Positions 28,287 through 37,995 of a DNA stretch of 64,000 bases are shown in pieces; positions within the stretch are counted from its first letter, which is position 1, and each line of letters opens with the position of its first letter. This DNA comes from Ollibium composti (GTDB lineage: Bacteria; Pseudomonadota; Alphaproteobacteria; Rhizobiales; Rhizobiaceae). The notes under the pieces were generated by a model. It did not search any database. It saw nothing but the letters and a program-made list of their open reading frames with translations, and was not told the DNA's origin. Position numbers and translations under genes: made by a program. Location: the NCBI RefSeq assembly GCF_004801285.1, contig NZ_SSNY01000007.1:204849-268848 (forward strand), given 5' to 3'.

Positions 28287-28664
28287 TCAATCGGCCTTGG
28301 CGATGTGCCAGACGTCGCCGACGCCGTCTCCTGTCGTGTCGCCGGCCTTCTTGTCCTTGATGAACGTATAGAGCGGGTGGCCCTCATAGGCCCACATGGC
28401 CGTGCCGTCGGTGCGCTTGACCACGGTCCATTCGCCTTCGTCCTTGGCGTCGGCCTCGGCTTTCAGCGGCGGCCAGTTGGTCGCGCATTTGTCGTAGCAG
28501 TTGGACTTGCCGGCCTCGTCCTTGTCGTAGGTGTAGAGCGTCATGCCGTTGGCGTCGGTGTAGATCTTGGCGCCGTTGACCTCGGCTTCCTTCCAGGCGT
28601 CGGCGGCTTGGGAAGCGGCTGTGCCGGCCAGCAACATGGCGAAGCCAAATGCGATCGCTTTCAT
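28287..28664 (-). CDS. Secreted YxFxxD-repeat protein (COG4315 type)
   Basis: A 125-residue periplasmic protein with a signal peptide (MKAIAFGFAMLLAGTAASQAA). It has two copies of the YxFxxD-type motif (MTLYTYDKDEAGKSNCYDKC and HPLYTFIKD), the second preceded by RTDGTAMWAYEG. A cysteine pair (SNCYDKCATNWPPL) is conserved in this family of small secreted proteins. They are often annotated as lipoproteins, but no lipobox cysteine is seen here. The function is unknown. Confidence 0.85.
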   Translation of the reverse strand: MKAIAFGFAMLLAGTAASQAADAWKEAEVNGAKIYTDANGMTLYTYDKDEAGKSNCYDKCATNWPPLKAEADAKDEGEWTVVKRTDGTAMWAYEGHPLYTFIKDKKAGDTTGDGVGDVWHIAKAD

Positions 28665-28876
28665 CGAAAATCTCCCTGTCTGGACAACCGCGAGGATCGC
28701 GGCCCACGCAGGGTAAACGTCGCGGGCGCGATGTTTCGTCCCTGACGGGATATTCGGCGGCGGATATGGTCGCCCGGCCGCGAATTTCGGGTGCGACTGG
28801 CCTGTTTGCCCTGCCGTCGATTGGACCAGGCGTCGCGGCGCTTGCCGCCATGTTGCGGCTCTGGTTCTGTCTGCGG

Positions 28877-29764
28877 ATGCAACACTCCTTGTCGATCTTC
28901 CGTGGTCCGCTTTTCATGATCCTGTCGACAGGGTCGTACATCATCAACGACACGCTGATGAAACTCGCCACCGAGGGGCTTCCGCCCTATGAGGTGCTGT
29001 TCCTGCGCGGCGCGGCGGCGACGCTCTGGGGCATTCCGATGTTGTTCGTTCTCGGGTACGGCAGGCAGCTTCCGCTCCTTGTCGAGAAGCGCGTGCTGGC
29101 CAGGAACCTGTTCGAAACGGCGGCGATCCTCGCCTATGTCGTGGCGCTGGCCAACATGCAGATCGCCGACTCCACCGCGCTCGGCCAGGTCACGCCGTTG
29201 CTCGTCCTGCTCGGTGCTTCCCTGCTGTTCGGCGAACGCATCGGTGGCCTGCGCATGGCGCTGATCGGCGTCGGCTTCGCGGGCGCGCTGATGATCGCGC
29301 AGCCGACCATGCAGGGAATTTCCGTCTACGCCCTGCTGGCACTCGCCAATGCCGCGCTTTCGGCCGCGCGCGACCTGACCGGGCGTCGCGTCGCCGCCGA
29401 GATACCCGGCATGATCGTGGCGATTTCCGCCGTGCTCGTCGTCCTCGTCGGCGCCGGCTTCGCCCATCTGGCCACCGAGCGCTGGATCATGCCGTCCGCC
29501 CATCATCTGTTGCTGATGGCGGGCGCGGGGTTCTTCCTGATCTTCGGCCACTTCTTCATCTTCATGGCCTATCGCGTCGGGCCTACCGGCGTGGTCGCGC
29601 CATTCTATTATTGTTTCACCGTCTGGGCGGTGATCTCGGGCCTGCTGGTATTCGGCCAGTTTCCGAACGCGCTCGCCGTCGTCGGCATCCTGCTGGTCGT
29701 CGCCAGCGGGCTGACGATCGTGCTCCTTGACGGGCGCAGGCGGCGACTGGCGATCGTCGCCTGA
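28877..29764 (+). CDS. EamA-family (DMT) transporter
   Basis: A 295-residue inner-membrane protein with about ten helices in two EamA repeats. Landmarks are STGSYIINDTLMKLATEGLPPYEVLFLRG, ADSTALGQVTPLLVLLGASLLFGERIG and FMAYRVGPTGVVAPFYYCFTVWAV. The frame stays open to 28649, and the ATG at 28877 (MQHSLSIFRG) gives normal family length; ATG 28850 is an alternative. The substrate is unknown. It lies 94 bp upstream of ccdA. Confidence 0.87.
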   Translation: MQHSLSIFRGPLFMILSTGSYIINDTLMKLATEGLPPYEVLFLRGAAATLWGIPMLFVLGYGRQLPLLVEKRVLARNLFETAAILAYVVALANMQIADSTALGQVTPLLVLLGASLLFGERIGGLRMALIGVGFAGALMIAQPTMQGISVYALLALANAALSAARDLTGRRVAAEIPGMIVAISAVLVVLVGAGFAHLATERWIMPSAHHLLLMAGAGFFLIFGHFFIFMAYRVGPTGVVAPFYYCFTVWAVISGLLVFGQFPNALAVVGILLVVASGLTIVLLDGRRRRLAIVA

Positions 29765-29858
29765 AGCGTGCCGCGACGTTGCGGCGCGGGCACGGGATGG
29801 TGATTGGCGTGCCGTAGTGACTGCGGCTATATCGCGGTCGCGAAACTGGAGCGGCACA

Positions 29859-30605
29859 ATGGCATTGGATATCGGCTACGTCAGCGCCGTCGGGGCGGGA
29901 GCGCTGTCGTTCCTGTCGCCTTGCGTGCTGCCGCTGGTGCCGCCCTATCTCTGCTACATGGCCGGCGTGTCGGTGGACGATTTCCGCGGCGACGCAGGCG
30001 TGGCGGCAAGGTCCGGCGCGCGCGGCGCGCTGCTCGCCGCTTCCGTCGCCTTCGTGCTCGGCTTCTCCACGGTGTTCGTCGCGCTCGGCGCCGGCGCATC
30101 GACCATCGGCCATTTCCTCAGGGTCTGGCAGGAACAGTTGGCGTTTGCCGCCGGTATCCTCATCATCGTCATGGGCCTGAATTTCCTCGGCATCCTGAAG
30201 ATCCCGCTTTTGTCGCGCGAGGCGCGCTTCCAGAGCGAGGGCAAGCCGGCGAGCGCGGTAGCGGCCTATCTGATGGGCCTCGCCTTCGCCTTCGGCTGGA
30301 CGCCATGCATTGGCCCGGTGCTGGGGCCGATCCTGACGCTGGCCGGCGGGCGCGAGACGGTGGGCGAGGGGGCGGCACTCCTTGCCGCCTATTCGCTCGG
30401 CCTCGGCATTCCCTTCCTCGTCGCGGCCCTGTTTTCAGGCGCCTTCATGCGCTTCCTGCAAAAATTCCGGGTCCATCTCGGCCGCGTCGAGAAAGTGATC
30501 GGCGGCCTGCTGGTCGTGGCCGGCGTTTTCTTCCTCACCGGCGGCGTGCAGAGCCTGTCCTATTGGTTGCTGGAGAATTTCCCGGTCCTCGGCCAACTCG
30601 GATAG
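29859..30605 (+). CDS. ccdA: CcdA-type thiol-reductant transporter for cytochrome c biogenesis
   Basis: Carries reducing equivalents from cytoplasmic thioredoxin across the inner membrane for cytochrome c maturation. The 248-residue protein has six hydrophobic segments. It has the paired redox cysteines: Cys22 in LSFLSPCVLPLVPPYL and Cys150 in GWTPCIGPVLGP, the standard CcdA/DsbD core. No periplasmic or thioredoxin domain is attached. It is 97 bp upstream of glmU. Confidence 0.93.
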   Translation: MALDIGYVSAVGAGALSFLSPCVLPLVPPYLCYMAGVSVDDFRGDAGVAARSGARGALLAASVAFVLGFSTVFVALGAGASTIGHFLRVWQEQLAFAAGILIIVMGLNFLGILKIPLLSREARFQSEGKPASAVAAYLMGLAFAFGWTPCIGPVLGPILTLAGGRETVGEGAALLAAYSLGLGIPFLVAALFSGAFMRFLQKFRVHLGRVEKVIGGLLVVAGVFFLTGGVQSLSYWLLENFPVLGQLG

Positions 30606-30702
30606 TTGCGGTTGCTCACCCGAATTTAACCGCATTGGTGGACAAACAAGCCAATGCTATTGAGCTTTGCGATTCCCACCGTCCCGGAACCGGTCCAACT
30701 TC

Positions 30703-32052
30703 ATGAATAGTCGTTCGTGCCTGTCCATTGTTCTTGCCGCAGGCGAGGGCACCCGCATGAAAAGCGCGCTGCCCAAGGTGCTGCACAAGGTAGCCGGCCT
30801 GCCGATGGTGGCGCATGTGGTCAGGGCGGCGGAAGCCGCGGGCGCCGGCGAACTGGCGCTGGTGATCGGCCACGGCGCCGACGAGGTGCGTAAGGCGGCG
30901 GAAAAATTCGCGCCGGCGGCGAAGCTGTTCGTGCAGGAAAAGCGCCTCGGCACCGCCGACGCCGCGCTCGCCGCGCGCGAGGACATCGCGGCCGGCTACG
31001 ACGATGTCCTGGTGATGTTCGGCGACACGCCGCTGATCGACGCGGGCGCGCTGGTCGCGGCGCGCGAAAAGCTGGCCGAAGGCGCAGCCGTCGTCGTGCT
31101 CGGCTTCCGTGCCGACGAGCCGACCGGCTACGGCCGCCTGATCGAGAAGGACGGCAAGCTGCTCGCCATCCGCGAGGAGAAGGACTGTTCCGAGGAGGAG
31201 CGCCGCATCACCTTCTGCAACAGCGGCCTGATGGCGATTGCAGGCGCCCATGCGCTGGCGCTGCTCGACGCGGTCGGCAACGACAACGCCAAGGGCGAAT
31301 ATTACCTCACCGACATCGTCGAGATCGCCGGCGGCCAGGGGCTTTCGGTCGTCGCCACCGAAGCGAGCTTCGAGAATGCGCTGGGCATCAACAACCGCGT
31401 CCAGCTCGCCGAGGCCGAGGCGATCTGGCAGAAGCGCCGCCGCGAGGCGGCCATGCTGTCGGGCGTTACCCTGATCGCGCCGGAAACGGTGTTTTTCTCC
31501 TTCGATACCGAGATCGGCCCGGACACCGTCGTCGAGCCGAATGTCTTCTTCGGCCCGGGCGTCACCGTCGGAGCGGGCGCGAAAATCCATGCCTACAGCC
31601 ATTTCGAGGGCGCGAACATCGGCCCCGGCTGCGACATCGGCCCCTTCGCGCGCCTGCGTCCGGGAGCGGCCCTGAAGGCCAGGGCCAAGGCCGGCAATTT
31701 CGTGGAGATCAAGAACGCCACGGTGGAGGAAGGCGCCAAGGTCAACCACCTGACCTATATCGGCGATGCGCGCATCGGCGCCGGCGCCAATATCGGGGCG
31801 GGCACCATCACCTGCAATTACGACGGCTATTCCAAGTTCTTCACCGACATCGGCGAAGGCGCCTTCGTCGGCTCGAACTCCTCCCTGGTGGCGCCGGTCT
31901 CTATCGGCACGGGCGCCTATATCGCTTCGGGAAGCGTCATCACCGAGTCCGTTCCGGATGACGCGCTGGCGTTCGGCCGCGCCCGCCAGAAGACGCTGCC
32001 CGGCAAGGCGAAGGAACTGCGCGCGCGCCGCGCGGCGGCCAAGAAGGCATGA
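30703..32052 (+). CDS. glmU: Bifunctional UDP-N-acetylglucosamine pyrophosphorylase / glucosamine-1-phosphate N-acetyltransferase
   Basis: Makes UDP-GlcNAc for peptidoglycan and LPS. The 449-residue protein has the nucleotidyltransferase domain ([33 protein letters not shown]) and a left-handed beta-helix acetyltransferase domain with hexapeptide repeats ([38 protein letters not shown]). The catalytic histidine region is [13 protein letters not shown]. The ATG at 30703 ([14 protein letters not shown]) fits the family. It is 147 bp ahead of glmS. Confidence 0.97.
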   Translation: MNSRSCLSIVLAAGEGTRMKSALPKVLHKVAGLPMVAHVVRAAEAAGAGELALVIGHGADEVRKAAEKFAPAAKLFVQEKRLGTADAALAAREDIAAGYDDVLVMFGDTPLIDAGALVAAREKLAEGAAVVVLGFRADEPTGYGRLIEKDGKLLAIREEKDCSEEERRITFCNSGLMAIAGAHALALLDAVGNDNAKGEYYLTDIVEIAGGQGLSVVATEASFENALGINNRVQLAEAEAIWQKRRREAAMLSGVTLIAPETVFFSFDTEIGPDTVVEPNVFFGPGVTVGAGAKIHAYSHFEGANIGPGCDIGPFARLRPGAALKARAKAGNFVEIKNATVEEGAKVNHLTYIGDARIGAGANIGAGTITCNYDGYSKFFTDIGEGAFVGSNSSLVAPVSIGTGAYIASGSVITESVPDDALAFGRARQKTLPGKAKELRARRAAAKKA

Positions 32053-32199
32053 AGGCGCCGGCTGGACTTGGGCTCAGGCCTGCCATAGTGAGGCCGCAGA
32101 CGCGGCGTCTTGCCGATACGAAGCGAAACGTAATGTGATTTCAACACTGCCGTGCCGCCTCCTAGATAGGCGCCACAGAGCTTTCATCGGGGGCAGTCC

Positions 32200-34023
32200 A
32201 TGTGCGGAATTGTAGCGATTGTCGGCCATACGCCGGTGGCGCCGCTTATCGTCGACGCGCTGAAGCGGCTTGAGTATCGCGGCTACGATTCCGCCGGCGT
32301 CGCCACCATCGAGCGCGGCGAACTGGGCCGCCGCCGCGCCGAGGGCAAGCTGGTCAACCTCGAGCGCCGGCTCCAGGACGAGCCGCTCGCCGGCACCATC
32401 GGCATCGGCCACACCCGCTGGGCCACTCACGGCGTGCCCAACGAGACGAACGCGCATCCGCATTTCTCCAACGGCGTCGCCATCGTCCACAACGGCATCA
32501 TCGAGAATTTCGCCGAACTGCGCGACGAACTGAAGAAGGACGGCTACGAATTCGCCTCGCAGACCGACACCGAGGTGGTCGCCCATCTGGTGTCGCGCGA
32601 AGTGGCGCGCGGGGCTTCCCCGACCGAGGCCGCGCACAGGGCGCTGAAGCGCCTGCAGGGCGCCTTTGCGCTGGCCATCATGTTCAAGGGCGACGAGGAC
32701 CTGATCGTCGGCGCTCGCAACGGCCCGCCGCTGGCCGTCGGCCACGGCGAGGGCGAGATGTTCCTAGGCTCGGACGCCATCGCGCTGGCGCCGTTCACCA
32801 ACGCCATCACCTATCTGGAGGACGGCGACTGGGCGGTGGTGCGCCGCAACGAAGTCGCCATCTACGACATCGACGGCAACAAGGTGGAGCGCAAGCGCCA
32901 GCAGTCGCTCGGCACCAGCTACATGGTCGACAAGGGCAATCACCGGCACTTCATGGAAAAGGAAATCCATGAGCAGCCGGAGGTGATCTCGCATACGCTG
33001 GCGCATTACCTCGATTTCGCCAACGGCACCTCGAAGCCGCTCGACCTGCCGTTCGACTTCGCCAGGATCGATCGCCTGGCGATTTCGGCCTGCGGCACTG
33101 CCTATCTGAGCGGCCTGATCGGCAAGTACTGGTTCGAGCGCTTCGCCCGCCTGCCGGTGGATATCGATATCGCCTCGGAGTTCCGCTACCGCGAGATGCC
33201 GCTGTCGAAGAACGCGGCCGCGCTCTTCATTTCGCAATCCGGCGAAACGGCCGACACGCTGGCCTCGCTGCGCTATTGCCGCAGCCAGGGCCTGCTGATC
33301 GGCGCCGTCGTCAACGTGCGCGAATCCACCATCGCTCGCGAAAGCGACGTGACGCTGCCGACTCTTGCCGGCCCCGAGATCGGCGTGGCGTCCACGAAGG
33401 CCTTCACCTGCCAGCTTTCGGTGCTGGCCTCTCTGGCGCTGAAGGCGGCGGAAGCGCGCGGCACCGTCTCGGCCGCAGAGGCGAAGGCGATGGTGCGCCA
33501 GCTTGCTGAGGCGCCGCGCTTTGCCAGCCAGGTGCTGAAGCTCGATGCGCAGATCGAGAAGGTCGCGCGGGAATTGTCCCACTACAAGCACGTGCTCTAT
33601 CTCGGCCGCGACACCAATTTCCCGCTCGCCATGGAAGGCGCGCTGAAGCTCAAGGAAATCTCCTACATTCACGCCGAAGGCTACGCGGCGGGTGAACTGA
33701 AGCACGGCCCGATCGCGCTGATCGACGAGAACATGCCGGTGATCGTCATCGCCCCGCACGACCGCATCTTCGAGAAGACCGTCTCCAACATGCAGGAGGT
33801 CGCCGCGCGCGGCGGCAAGATCATCCTCATCACCGACGCCAAGGGAGCGGCCCACTCGACGGTGAACACGCTGGAGACGATCGTGCTGCCGGACGTACCA
33901 GAGATCATCGCGCCGATCGTCTACGCGCTGCCGATCCAGATGCTGGCCTATTTCACCGCCGTCTTCATGGGCACCGACGTCGACCAGCCGCGCAACCTGG
34001 CGAAATCCGTGACGGTGGAGTAG
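32200..34023 (+). CDS. glmS: Glutamine-fructose-6-phosphate aminotransferase (isomerizing)
   Basis: Converts fructose 6-phosphate and glutamine to glucosamine 6-phosphate. The 607-residue enzyme has an N-terminal glutaminase (catalytic Cys2 in MCGIVAIVG; GHTRWATHG) and two C-terminal sugar isomerase domains (FISQSGETADTLASLRYC; VLYLGRDTNFPLAMEGALKLKEISYIHAEGY). It ends in the usual NLAKSVTVE. With glmU upstream it covers both ends of the UDP-GlcNAc route. No glmS ribozyme-like element is apparent upstream. Confidence 0.98.
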   Translation: MCGIVAIVGHTPVAPLIVDALKRLEYRGYDSAGVATIERGELGRRRAEGKLVNLERRLQDEPLAGTIGIGHTRWATHGVPNETNAHPHFSNGVAIVHNGIIENFAELRDELKKDGYEFASQTDTEVVAHLVSREVARGASPTEAAHRALKRLQGAFALAIMFKGDEDLIVGARNGPPLAVGHGEGEMFLGSDAIALAPFTNAITYLEDGDWAVVRRNEVAIYDIDGNKVERKRQQSLGTSYMVDKGNHRHFMEKEIHEQPEVISHTLAHYLDFANGTSKPLDLPFDFARIDRLAISACGTAYLSGLIGKYWFERFARLPVDIDIASEFRYREMPLSKNAAALFISQSGETADTLASLRYCRSQGLLIGAVVNVRESTIARESDVTLPTLAGPEIGVASTKAFTCQLSVLASLALKAAEARGTVSAAEAKAMVRQLAEAPRFASQVLKLDAQIEKVARELSHYKHVLYLGRDTNFPLAMEGALKLKEISYIHAEGYAAGELKHGPIALIDENMPVIVIAPHDRIFEKTVSNMQEVAARGGKIILITDAKGAAHSTVNTLETIVLPDVPEIIAPIVYALPIQMLAYFTAVFMGTDVDQPRNLAKSVTVE

Positions 34024-34025
34024 GC

Positions 34026-34081
34026 GTATCATCGGGTGATACGAAGTTGTTGACTCATCCATGTATCGGTGTATGATACAT
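34026..34081 (+). promoter_or_regulatory. higBA promoter with two palindromic operators
   Basis: TTGACT (34050-34055) and TATGAT (34072-34077), 16 bases apart, make a near-consensus promoter. Two palindromes flank or overlap it: GTATCA-N5-TGATAC (34026-34042) and ATGTATC-N7-GATACAT (34061-34081), which covers the -10. Both share the GTATC half-site, as expected for repression by the HigA antitoxin. Confidence 0.75.
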
Positions 34082-34096
34082 AGGAGTTGAGCAGCA

Positions 34097-34378
34097 ATGA
34101 TCGTTTCATACAAAGGCAAAGCTGTTGAGGCGATCGCGGCTGGAAAGGCGCCGAAGGGATTTCCGTCGGATTTGATTGCCCGCACTGAACGCCGTCTGCG
34201 AGCCGTCGCTAATGCAGTAGACTTGAGGGACCTTCGTTCGCCTCCGGGAAATCATCTCGAGGCTTTGAAAGGGGATCGCGCCGGACAGCATTCTATCCGC
34301 ATCAACGAGCAATGGCGTATCTGTTTTCGTTGGACGGAAGCTGGCGCCGAGGACGTGGAGATCGTCGACTATCATTGA
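34097..34378 (+). CDS. higB: HigB-type (RelE/ParE superfamily) toxin
   Basis: A 93-residue RelE-fold toxin expected to cut mRNA on the ribosome. The pattern DLRDLRSPPGNHLEALKGDRAGQHSIRINEQWRICFRW...VEIVDYH is characteristic of HigB (toxin gene first). AGGAG (34082-34086) precedes the ATG. The antitoxin gene follows after 31 bp. GC content drops relative to the neighbouring glmS, suggesting later acquisition. Confidence 0.93.
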   Translation: MIVSYKGKAVEAIAAGKAPKGFPSDLIARTERRLRAVANAVDLRDLRSPPGNHLEALKGDRAGQHSIRINEQWRICFRWTEAGAEDVEIVDYH

Positions 34379-34409
34379 TCGGGCTCTTGCCCTGACCGTC
34401 GAGGAACAG

Positions 34410-34706
34410 ATGCTTAAATTCGCTCGTCCCCTTCATCCCGGTGAATTCCTCCGCGAGGAATATCTGGTGCCGCTGAACATGAGTGCCGGAGCATTGGCGC
34501 GCAAACTCAATCTGCCACGCACCCGTATCGAGCGAATCGCAAAGGAAGAGATCGGCATAACGCCGGATACGGCTCTCCGGCTGGCTCGGTTTTTTGATAC
34601 GACCCCCGAATTCTGGATGAATTTCCAGCAGACATACGAACTGGAAACCGAGGCCCGGAAACTAGCGCCTGAACTCGACAAGATCGAGCCGCTGAAAGCC
34701 GCATGA
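34410..34706 (+). CDS. higA: HigA-type antitoxin (helix-turn-helix)
   Basis: A 98-residue XRE-family antitoxin. The family start is PLHPGEFLREEYLVPLNMSAGALARKLNLPRTRIERI, with helix-turn-helix at about 26-50, followed by TPDTALRLARFFDTTPEFWMNFQQTYELE. It neutralises HigB and should repress the operon through the GTATC-type palindromes upstream. The toxin-first order is typical of higBA. Confidence 0.93.
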   Translation: MLKFARPLHPGEFLREEYLVPLNMSAGALARKLNLPRTRIERIAKEEIGITPDTALRLARFFDTTPEFWMNFQQTYELETEARKLAPELDKIEPLKAA

Positions 34707-34782
34707 GGCTCGGCCGGGAAACTTCCCGGTTCCAAACTTCGCCCCGCTCCCCTAATGTTGCGGCGCAACGAGACGGCGGGGC

Positions 34783-35535
34783 ATGTCGGATACTCTGAAA
34801 CCTTCTGCGATGACGCGGCTGAGGAACTATTTCCTCACCGGCTTCATCGTCTGCGCGCCGCTGGCGATCACTGCCTACATCGCCTGGTCGTTCATCGGCT
34901 GGGTCGATTCGTGGGTGAAGCCCTATATTCCAGCCCGCTACAGCCCGGACACCTACCTCTCGTTCCGTATTCCGGGCTTCGGGTTGATCGTGGCGCTGGT
35001 GCTGATCACGCTGATCGGCTTCCTCACCGCCAACATCGTCGGCCGCGCCGTCGTCGGCTTCGGCGAGCGCCTGCTCGGCCGCATGCCGCTGGTGCGCGGC
35101 ATCTACGGCTCGCTGAAGCAGATCTTCCAGACCGTCTTTTCCGACAAGGGCAATATGTTCAGCCAGGTCGCCATGGTGGAATATCCACGCAAGGACGTCT
35201 GGTCTCTGGTCTTCGTCGCCGGTGAGAAGGAAACCGAGATCGGCGAGAAACTGAACAAGCCCGGCGATCCGCTGATCGCCGTTTTCATGCCTTGCACGCC
35301 CAACCCGACCACCGGTTTCCTGATGTACGTGCGCAAATCCGAGATCGTCATGCTCGACATGAGCATAGAAGACGGCGCCAAGCTGATCGTCTCGGCCGGG
35401 CTGGTGGCGCCGCCGGTCAAGAAGAAGGTGCTCGGCCCGGACGGCCTGCCGATCGAACTCGCCAATCCGGAGGAAGGTAACTTGCCTCAGCCGGCCCGCA
35501 ACAGGCGCACCGCCTCGTCGCGGCCGAACAGGTAG
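34783..35535 (+). CDS. DUF502 membrane protein
   Basis: A 250-residue protein with two membrane segments near the N-terminus (YFLTGFIVCAPLAITAYIAWSF and FGLIVALVLITLIGFLTANIVG) and a cytoplasmic domain (LVRGIYGSLKQIFQTVF...VAMVEYPRKDVWSLVFVAG...PCTPNPTTGFLMYV). These are the features of the DUF502 family, which is common but uncharacterised. The last 49 bases (about 16 codons) overlap the 3' end of recG on the other strand. The tail after ANPEEG is therefore constrained by recG and may not be conserved. Confidence 0.9.
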   Translation: MSDTLKPSAMTRLRNYFLTGFIVCAPLAITAYIAWSFIGWVDSWVKPYIPARYSPDTYLSFRIPGFGLIVALVLITLIGFLTANIVGRAVVGFGERLLGRMPLVRGIYGSLKQIFQTVFSDKGNMFSQVAMVEYPRKDVWSLVFVAGEKETEIGEKLNKPGDPLIAVFMPCTPNPTTGFLMYVRKSEIVMLDMSIEDGAKLIVSAGLVAPPVKKKVLGPDGLPIELANPEEGNLPQPARNRRTASSRPNR

Positions 35536-37595
35536 AGCAGCAGGCGGATCGCCTCGCCGCGTTCGGATTGCAGTTCGGGATCGCGCGACAGGATGAGGCG
35601 GGCGTCGTCGCGCGCGGCTTCCAGCAGGTCCGAGTGGAACTCGATGCGCGCCACCTGGAAGCCCGGCGTGCCGGATTGGCGGGTGCCCAGCAACTCGCCT
35701 TCGCCGCGCAGTTTCAGATCCTCCTCGGCGATGACGAAGCCGTCCTCCGTCTCGCGCATCACCGAAAGCCGGCGCTTCGCCGTCTCGCCCAGCGGATCCT
35801 TGTAGAGCAGCACGCAGGACGATGGCTTCGAGCCGCGCCCGACTCGCCCGCGCAACTGGTGCAACTGGGCGAGGCCGAAGCGTTCGGCGTGCTCGATCAC
35901 CATGATCGTGGCGTCCGGCACGTCGACGCCGACCTCGATGACGGTGGTGGCGATCAGCACGCGCGTCTCGCCGTCCTTGAAGGCGCGCATCGCCTCGTCC
36001 TTCTCGGCACCCTTCATGCGACCGTGGACGATGCCGAGTTGATCGCCGAAAACGGGCTGGAGCGCGGCGAAGCGCTCTTCCGCCGACATCAGCTTCACCT
36101 CCTCGGATTCCTCGACCAACGGGCAGATCCAGTAGATTTTCTGGCCCTCGGCCACCGCGTCGCGAATGCGGCCGACGAGTTCGGAAAGCCGTTCCATCGG
36201 CAGCGTGACGGTGCGGATCGGCTGTCGGCCGGCGGGCTTTTCGGTGAGCTTGGAGGTGTCCATGTCGCCGAAGGCGGTCAGCACCAGCGTGCGCGGGATG
36301 GGGGTGGCCGTCATCACCAGCATGTCGGGCGCATCGCCCTTGGCGGTGATGGCGAGCCGCTGGTGGACGCCGAAGCGGTGCTGCTCGTCGACCACCGCGA
36401 AGACGAGGTTCCTGAAGGTCACGGCCTCCTGGAACAGCGCGTGGGTGCCGACGACGATGTCGATCGAGCCGTCCGCCAGCCTGGACAGTGTCTCGCCGCG
36501 CTCGCGACCCTTTTCGCGCCCCGTCAGGATTGCCGTGCGCAGGCCGGCACGGGCCGCCAGCGGCGCGATGGTGGCGAGATGCTGGCGCGCCAGGATTTCA
36601 GTCGGCGCCATCAGCGCGGCCTGCCCGCCGGCTTCCACCGCGCGCGCCATGGCCATCAGCGCCACCACCGTCTTGCCCGAGCCGACATCGCCTTGCAGCA
36701 GGCGCAGCATGCGGTCCGGCTCGGCGAGATCGGCGAGGATTTCGGCAAGCGCGGCCTCCTGCGAGCCGGTCAGCGAATAGGGCAGGGCGGCGCGGAGCTT
36801 TTCGACGATGCGGCCGTCACCGGCCAGCGGCCGGCCGGACAGGCGCCGCACCTTGGCGCGCACCAGCGCCAGCGAAACCTGTCCGGCGAGGAATTCGTCA
36901 TAGGCCAGCCGGCGCCACGCCGGATTTTCCGGCGAGGCGTCGAGCGGGTTTTCCGGATTATGCAGGCGGGCGAGCGCGGCATCGAAGGACGCAAAACTGT
37001 GCTTACGCATGAAGGCGGCGTCGAGCCATTCCGGCAGCGTCGGCACGCGCTCGACCGCCTGGCCGATGGCCCGGCGCAGCACCTTGGCCGAAAGCCCCGC
37101 CGTCAGCGGATAGACCGGCTCGACCAGTGGCAGGCTTTCCGCTTCGCTGGCCAGCGCGATATGGTCGGGATGCACCATGGACGGCCGCCCGTTGAACCGC
37201 TCCATGCGGCCGGACACCACGACCTGCTCACCCTCGGGCAACTGCTTTTCCAGATAAGCGGCGTGGGCGTGGAAGAAGGTCAGCGCGATGTCGTCGGTGT
37301 CGTCATGGGCGTAGACACGGTAGGGGACCGAGCGGTTGCCGCGCGGCGGCGGCTGGTGGCGGTCGATGGTGAGGTCGAGCGTGACGATCTGGCCGTCGAT
37401 GGCGTTGGCGATGCCGGGGCGGCTGCGGCGGTCGATGACGGAATTGGGCAGCACGAACAGAAGATCGCCGACGCGCGTCTCGCGGCCGCCGAGATCCAGC
37501 GGCAGCACGCGCTCGATGAGGGCAGCCATTTTCGCGCCGACGCCGGCAAGCGTGGTGATGGGTGAAAACAGCGGATCGAGCAGGGCAGGGCGCAT
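35487..37595 (-). CDS. recG: ATP-dependent DNA helicase RecG
   Basis: Rescues stalled forks by branch migration. The 702-residue protein has the wedge/OB domain (about 60-170) and a superfamily-2 helicase core with GDVGSGKTVVAL, TEILARQH, DEQHRFG, TATPIPRTL and QLRGRVGRG, and ends with a LYLFGRDEAVRLLRAG tail. All motifs are intact. Its 3' end overlaps the convergent DUF502 gene by 49 bp, and its 5' end is divergent from sdhE and mfd. Confidence 0.97.
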   Translation of the reverse strand: MRPALLDPLFSPITTLAGVGAKMAALIERVLPLDLGGRETRVGDLLFVLPNSVIDRRSRPGIANAIDGQIVTLDLTIDRHQPPPRGNRSVPYRVYAHDDTDDIALTFFHAHAAYLEKQLPEGEQVVVSGRMERFNGRPSMVHPDHIALASEAESLPLVEPVYPLTAGLSAKVLRRAIGQAVERVPTLPEWLDAAFMRKHSFASFDAALARLHNPENPLDASPENPAWRRLAYDEFLAGQVSLALVRAKVRRLSGRPLAGDGRIVEKLRAALPYSLTGSQEAALAEILADLAEPDRMLRLLQGDVGSGKTVVALMAMARAVEAGGQAALMAPTEILARQHLATIAPLAARAGLRTAILTGREKGRERGETLSRLADGSIDIVVGTHALFQEAVTFRNLVFAVVDEQHRFGVHQRLAITAKGDAPDMLVMTATPIPRTLVLTAFGDMDTSKLTEKPAGRQPIRTVTLPMERLSELVGRIRDAVAEGQKIYWICPLVEESEEVKLMSAEERFAALQPVFGDQLGIVHGRMKGAEKDEAMRAFKDGETRVLIATTVIEVGVDVPDATIMVIEHAERFGLAQLHQLRGRVGRGSKPSSCVLLYKDPLGETAKRRLSVMRETEDGFVIAEEDLKLRGEGELLGTRQSGTPGFQVARIEFHSDLLEAARDDARLILSRDPELQSERGEAIRLLLYLFGRDEAVRLLRAG

Positions 37596-37685
37596 CCTGT
37601 CAGTCTATGGCGCCACAATGCTTGCGCAAAGGCTGACACCTTCGCCTATCCACGCTATATCGCGCCCGTAACCGAGGATCGTGTC

Positions 37686-37985
37686 ATGACCGGAACGGCA
37701 GAAGCGGCAAACCCCGTGACCGGCGACCTGCATCCCCGCCGCAAGAAACTCCTGTTCCGCTCCTGGCATCGCGGCATGCGCGAGATGGATTTCATCCTCG
37801 GCCGCTTCGCCGATGCCGAGATCGCCGGCTTGACCGACGACGAACTCGACCAATATGAAAAGCTCCTCGACTTTCCCGACGACCAGTTCTTCCTGCTGGT
37901 GACCGGCGACCTGCCGGTGCCGGCGCATCTGGACTGTCCGCTGCTCGACAGGATTTTGGCTTTCGGCCGGACATCTCAAATCTGA
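37686..37985 (+). CDS. sdhE: FAD assembly factor SdhE (SDH5 family)
   Basis: A 99-residue protein that helps attach FAD to succinate dehydrogenase. The family motif HRGMREMDFILGRFAD contains the conserved RGxxE. The FLLVTGDLPVP segment and length match alphaproteobacterial members. It sits 90 bp from the divergent recG and 10 bp upstream of mfd, a grouping repeatedly seen in alphaproteobacteria. Confidence 0.93.
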   Translation: MTGTAEAANPVTGDLHPRRKKLLFRSWHRGMREMDFILGRFADAEIAGLTDDELDQYEKLLDFPDDQFFLLVTGDLPVPAHLDCPLLDRILAFGRTSQI

Positions 37986-37995
37986 AACCACGCAA

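Noticed and set aside
32053..32199. Possible glmS ribozyme
   Set aside because: That ribozyme is known mainly from Gram-positive bacteria, and the 147-bp spacer shows no matching core.
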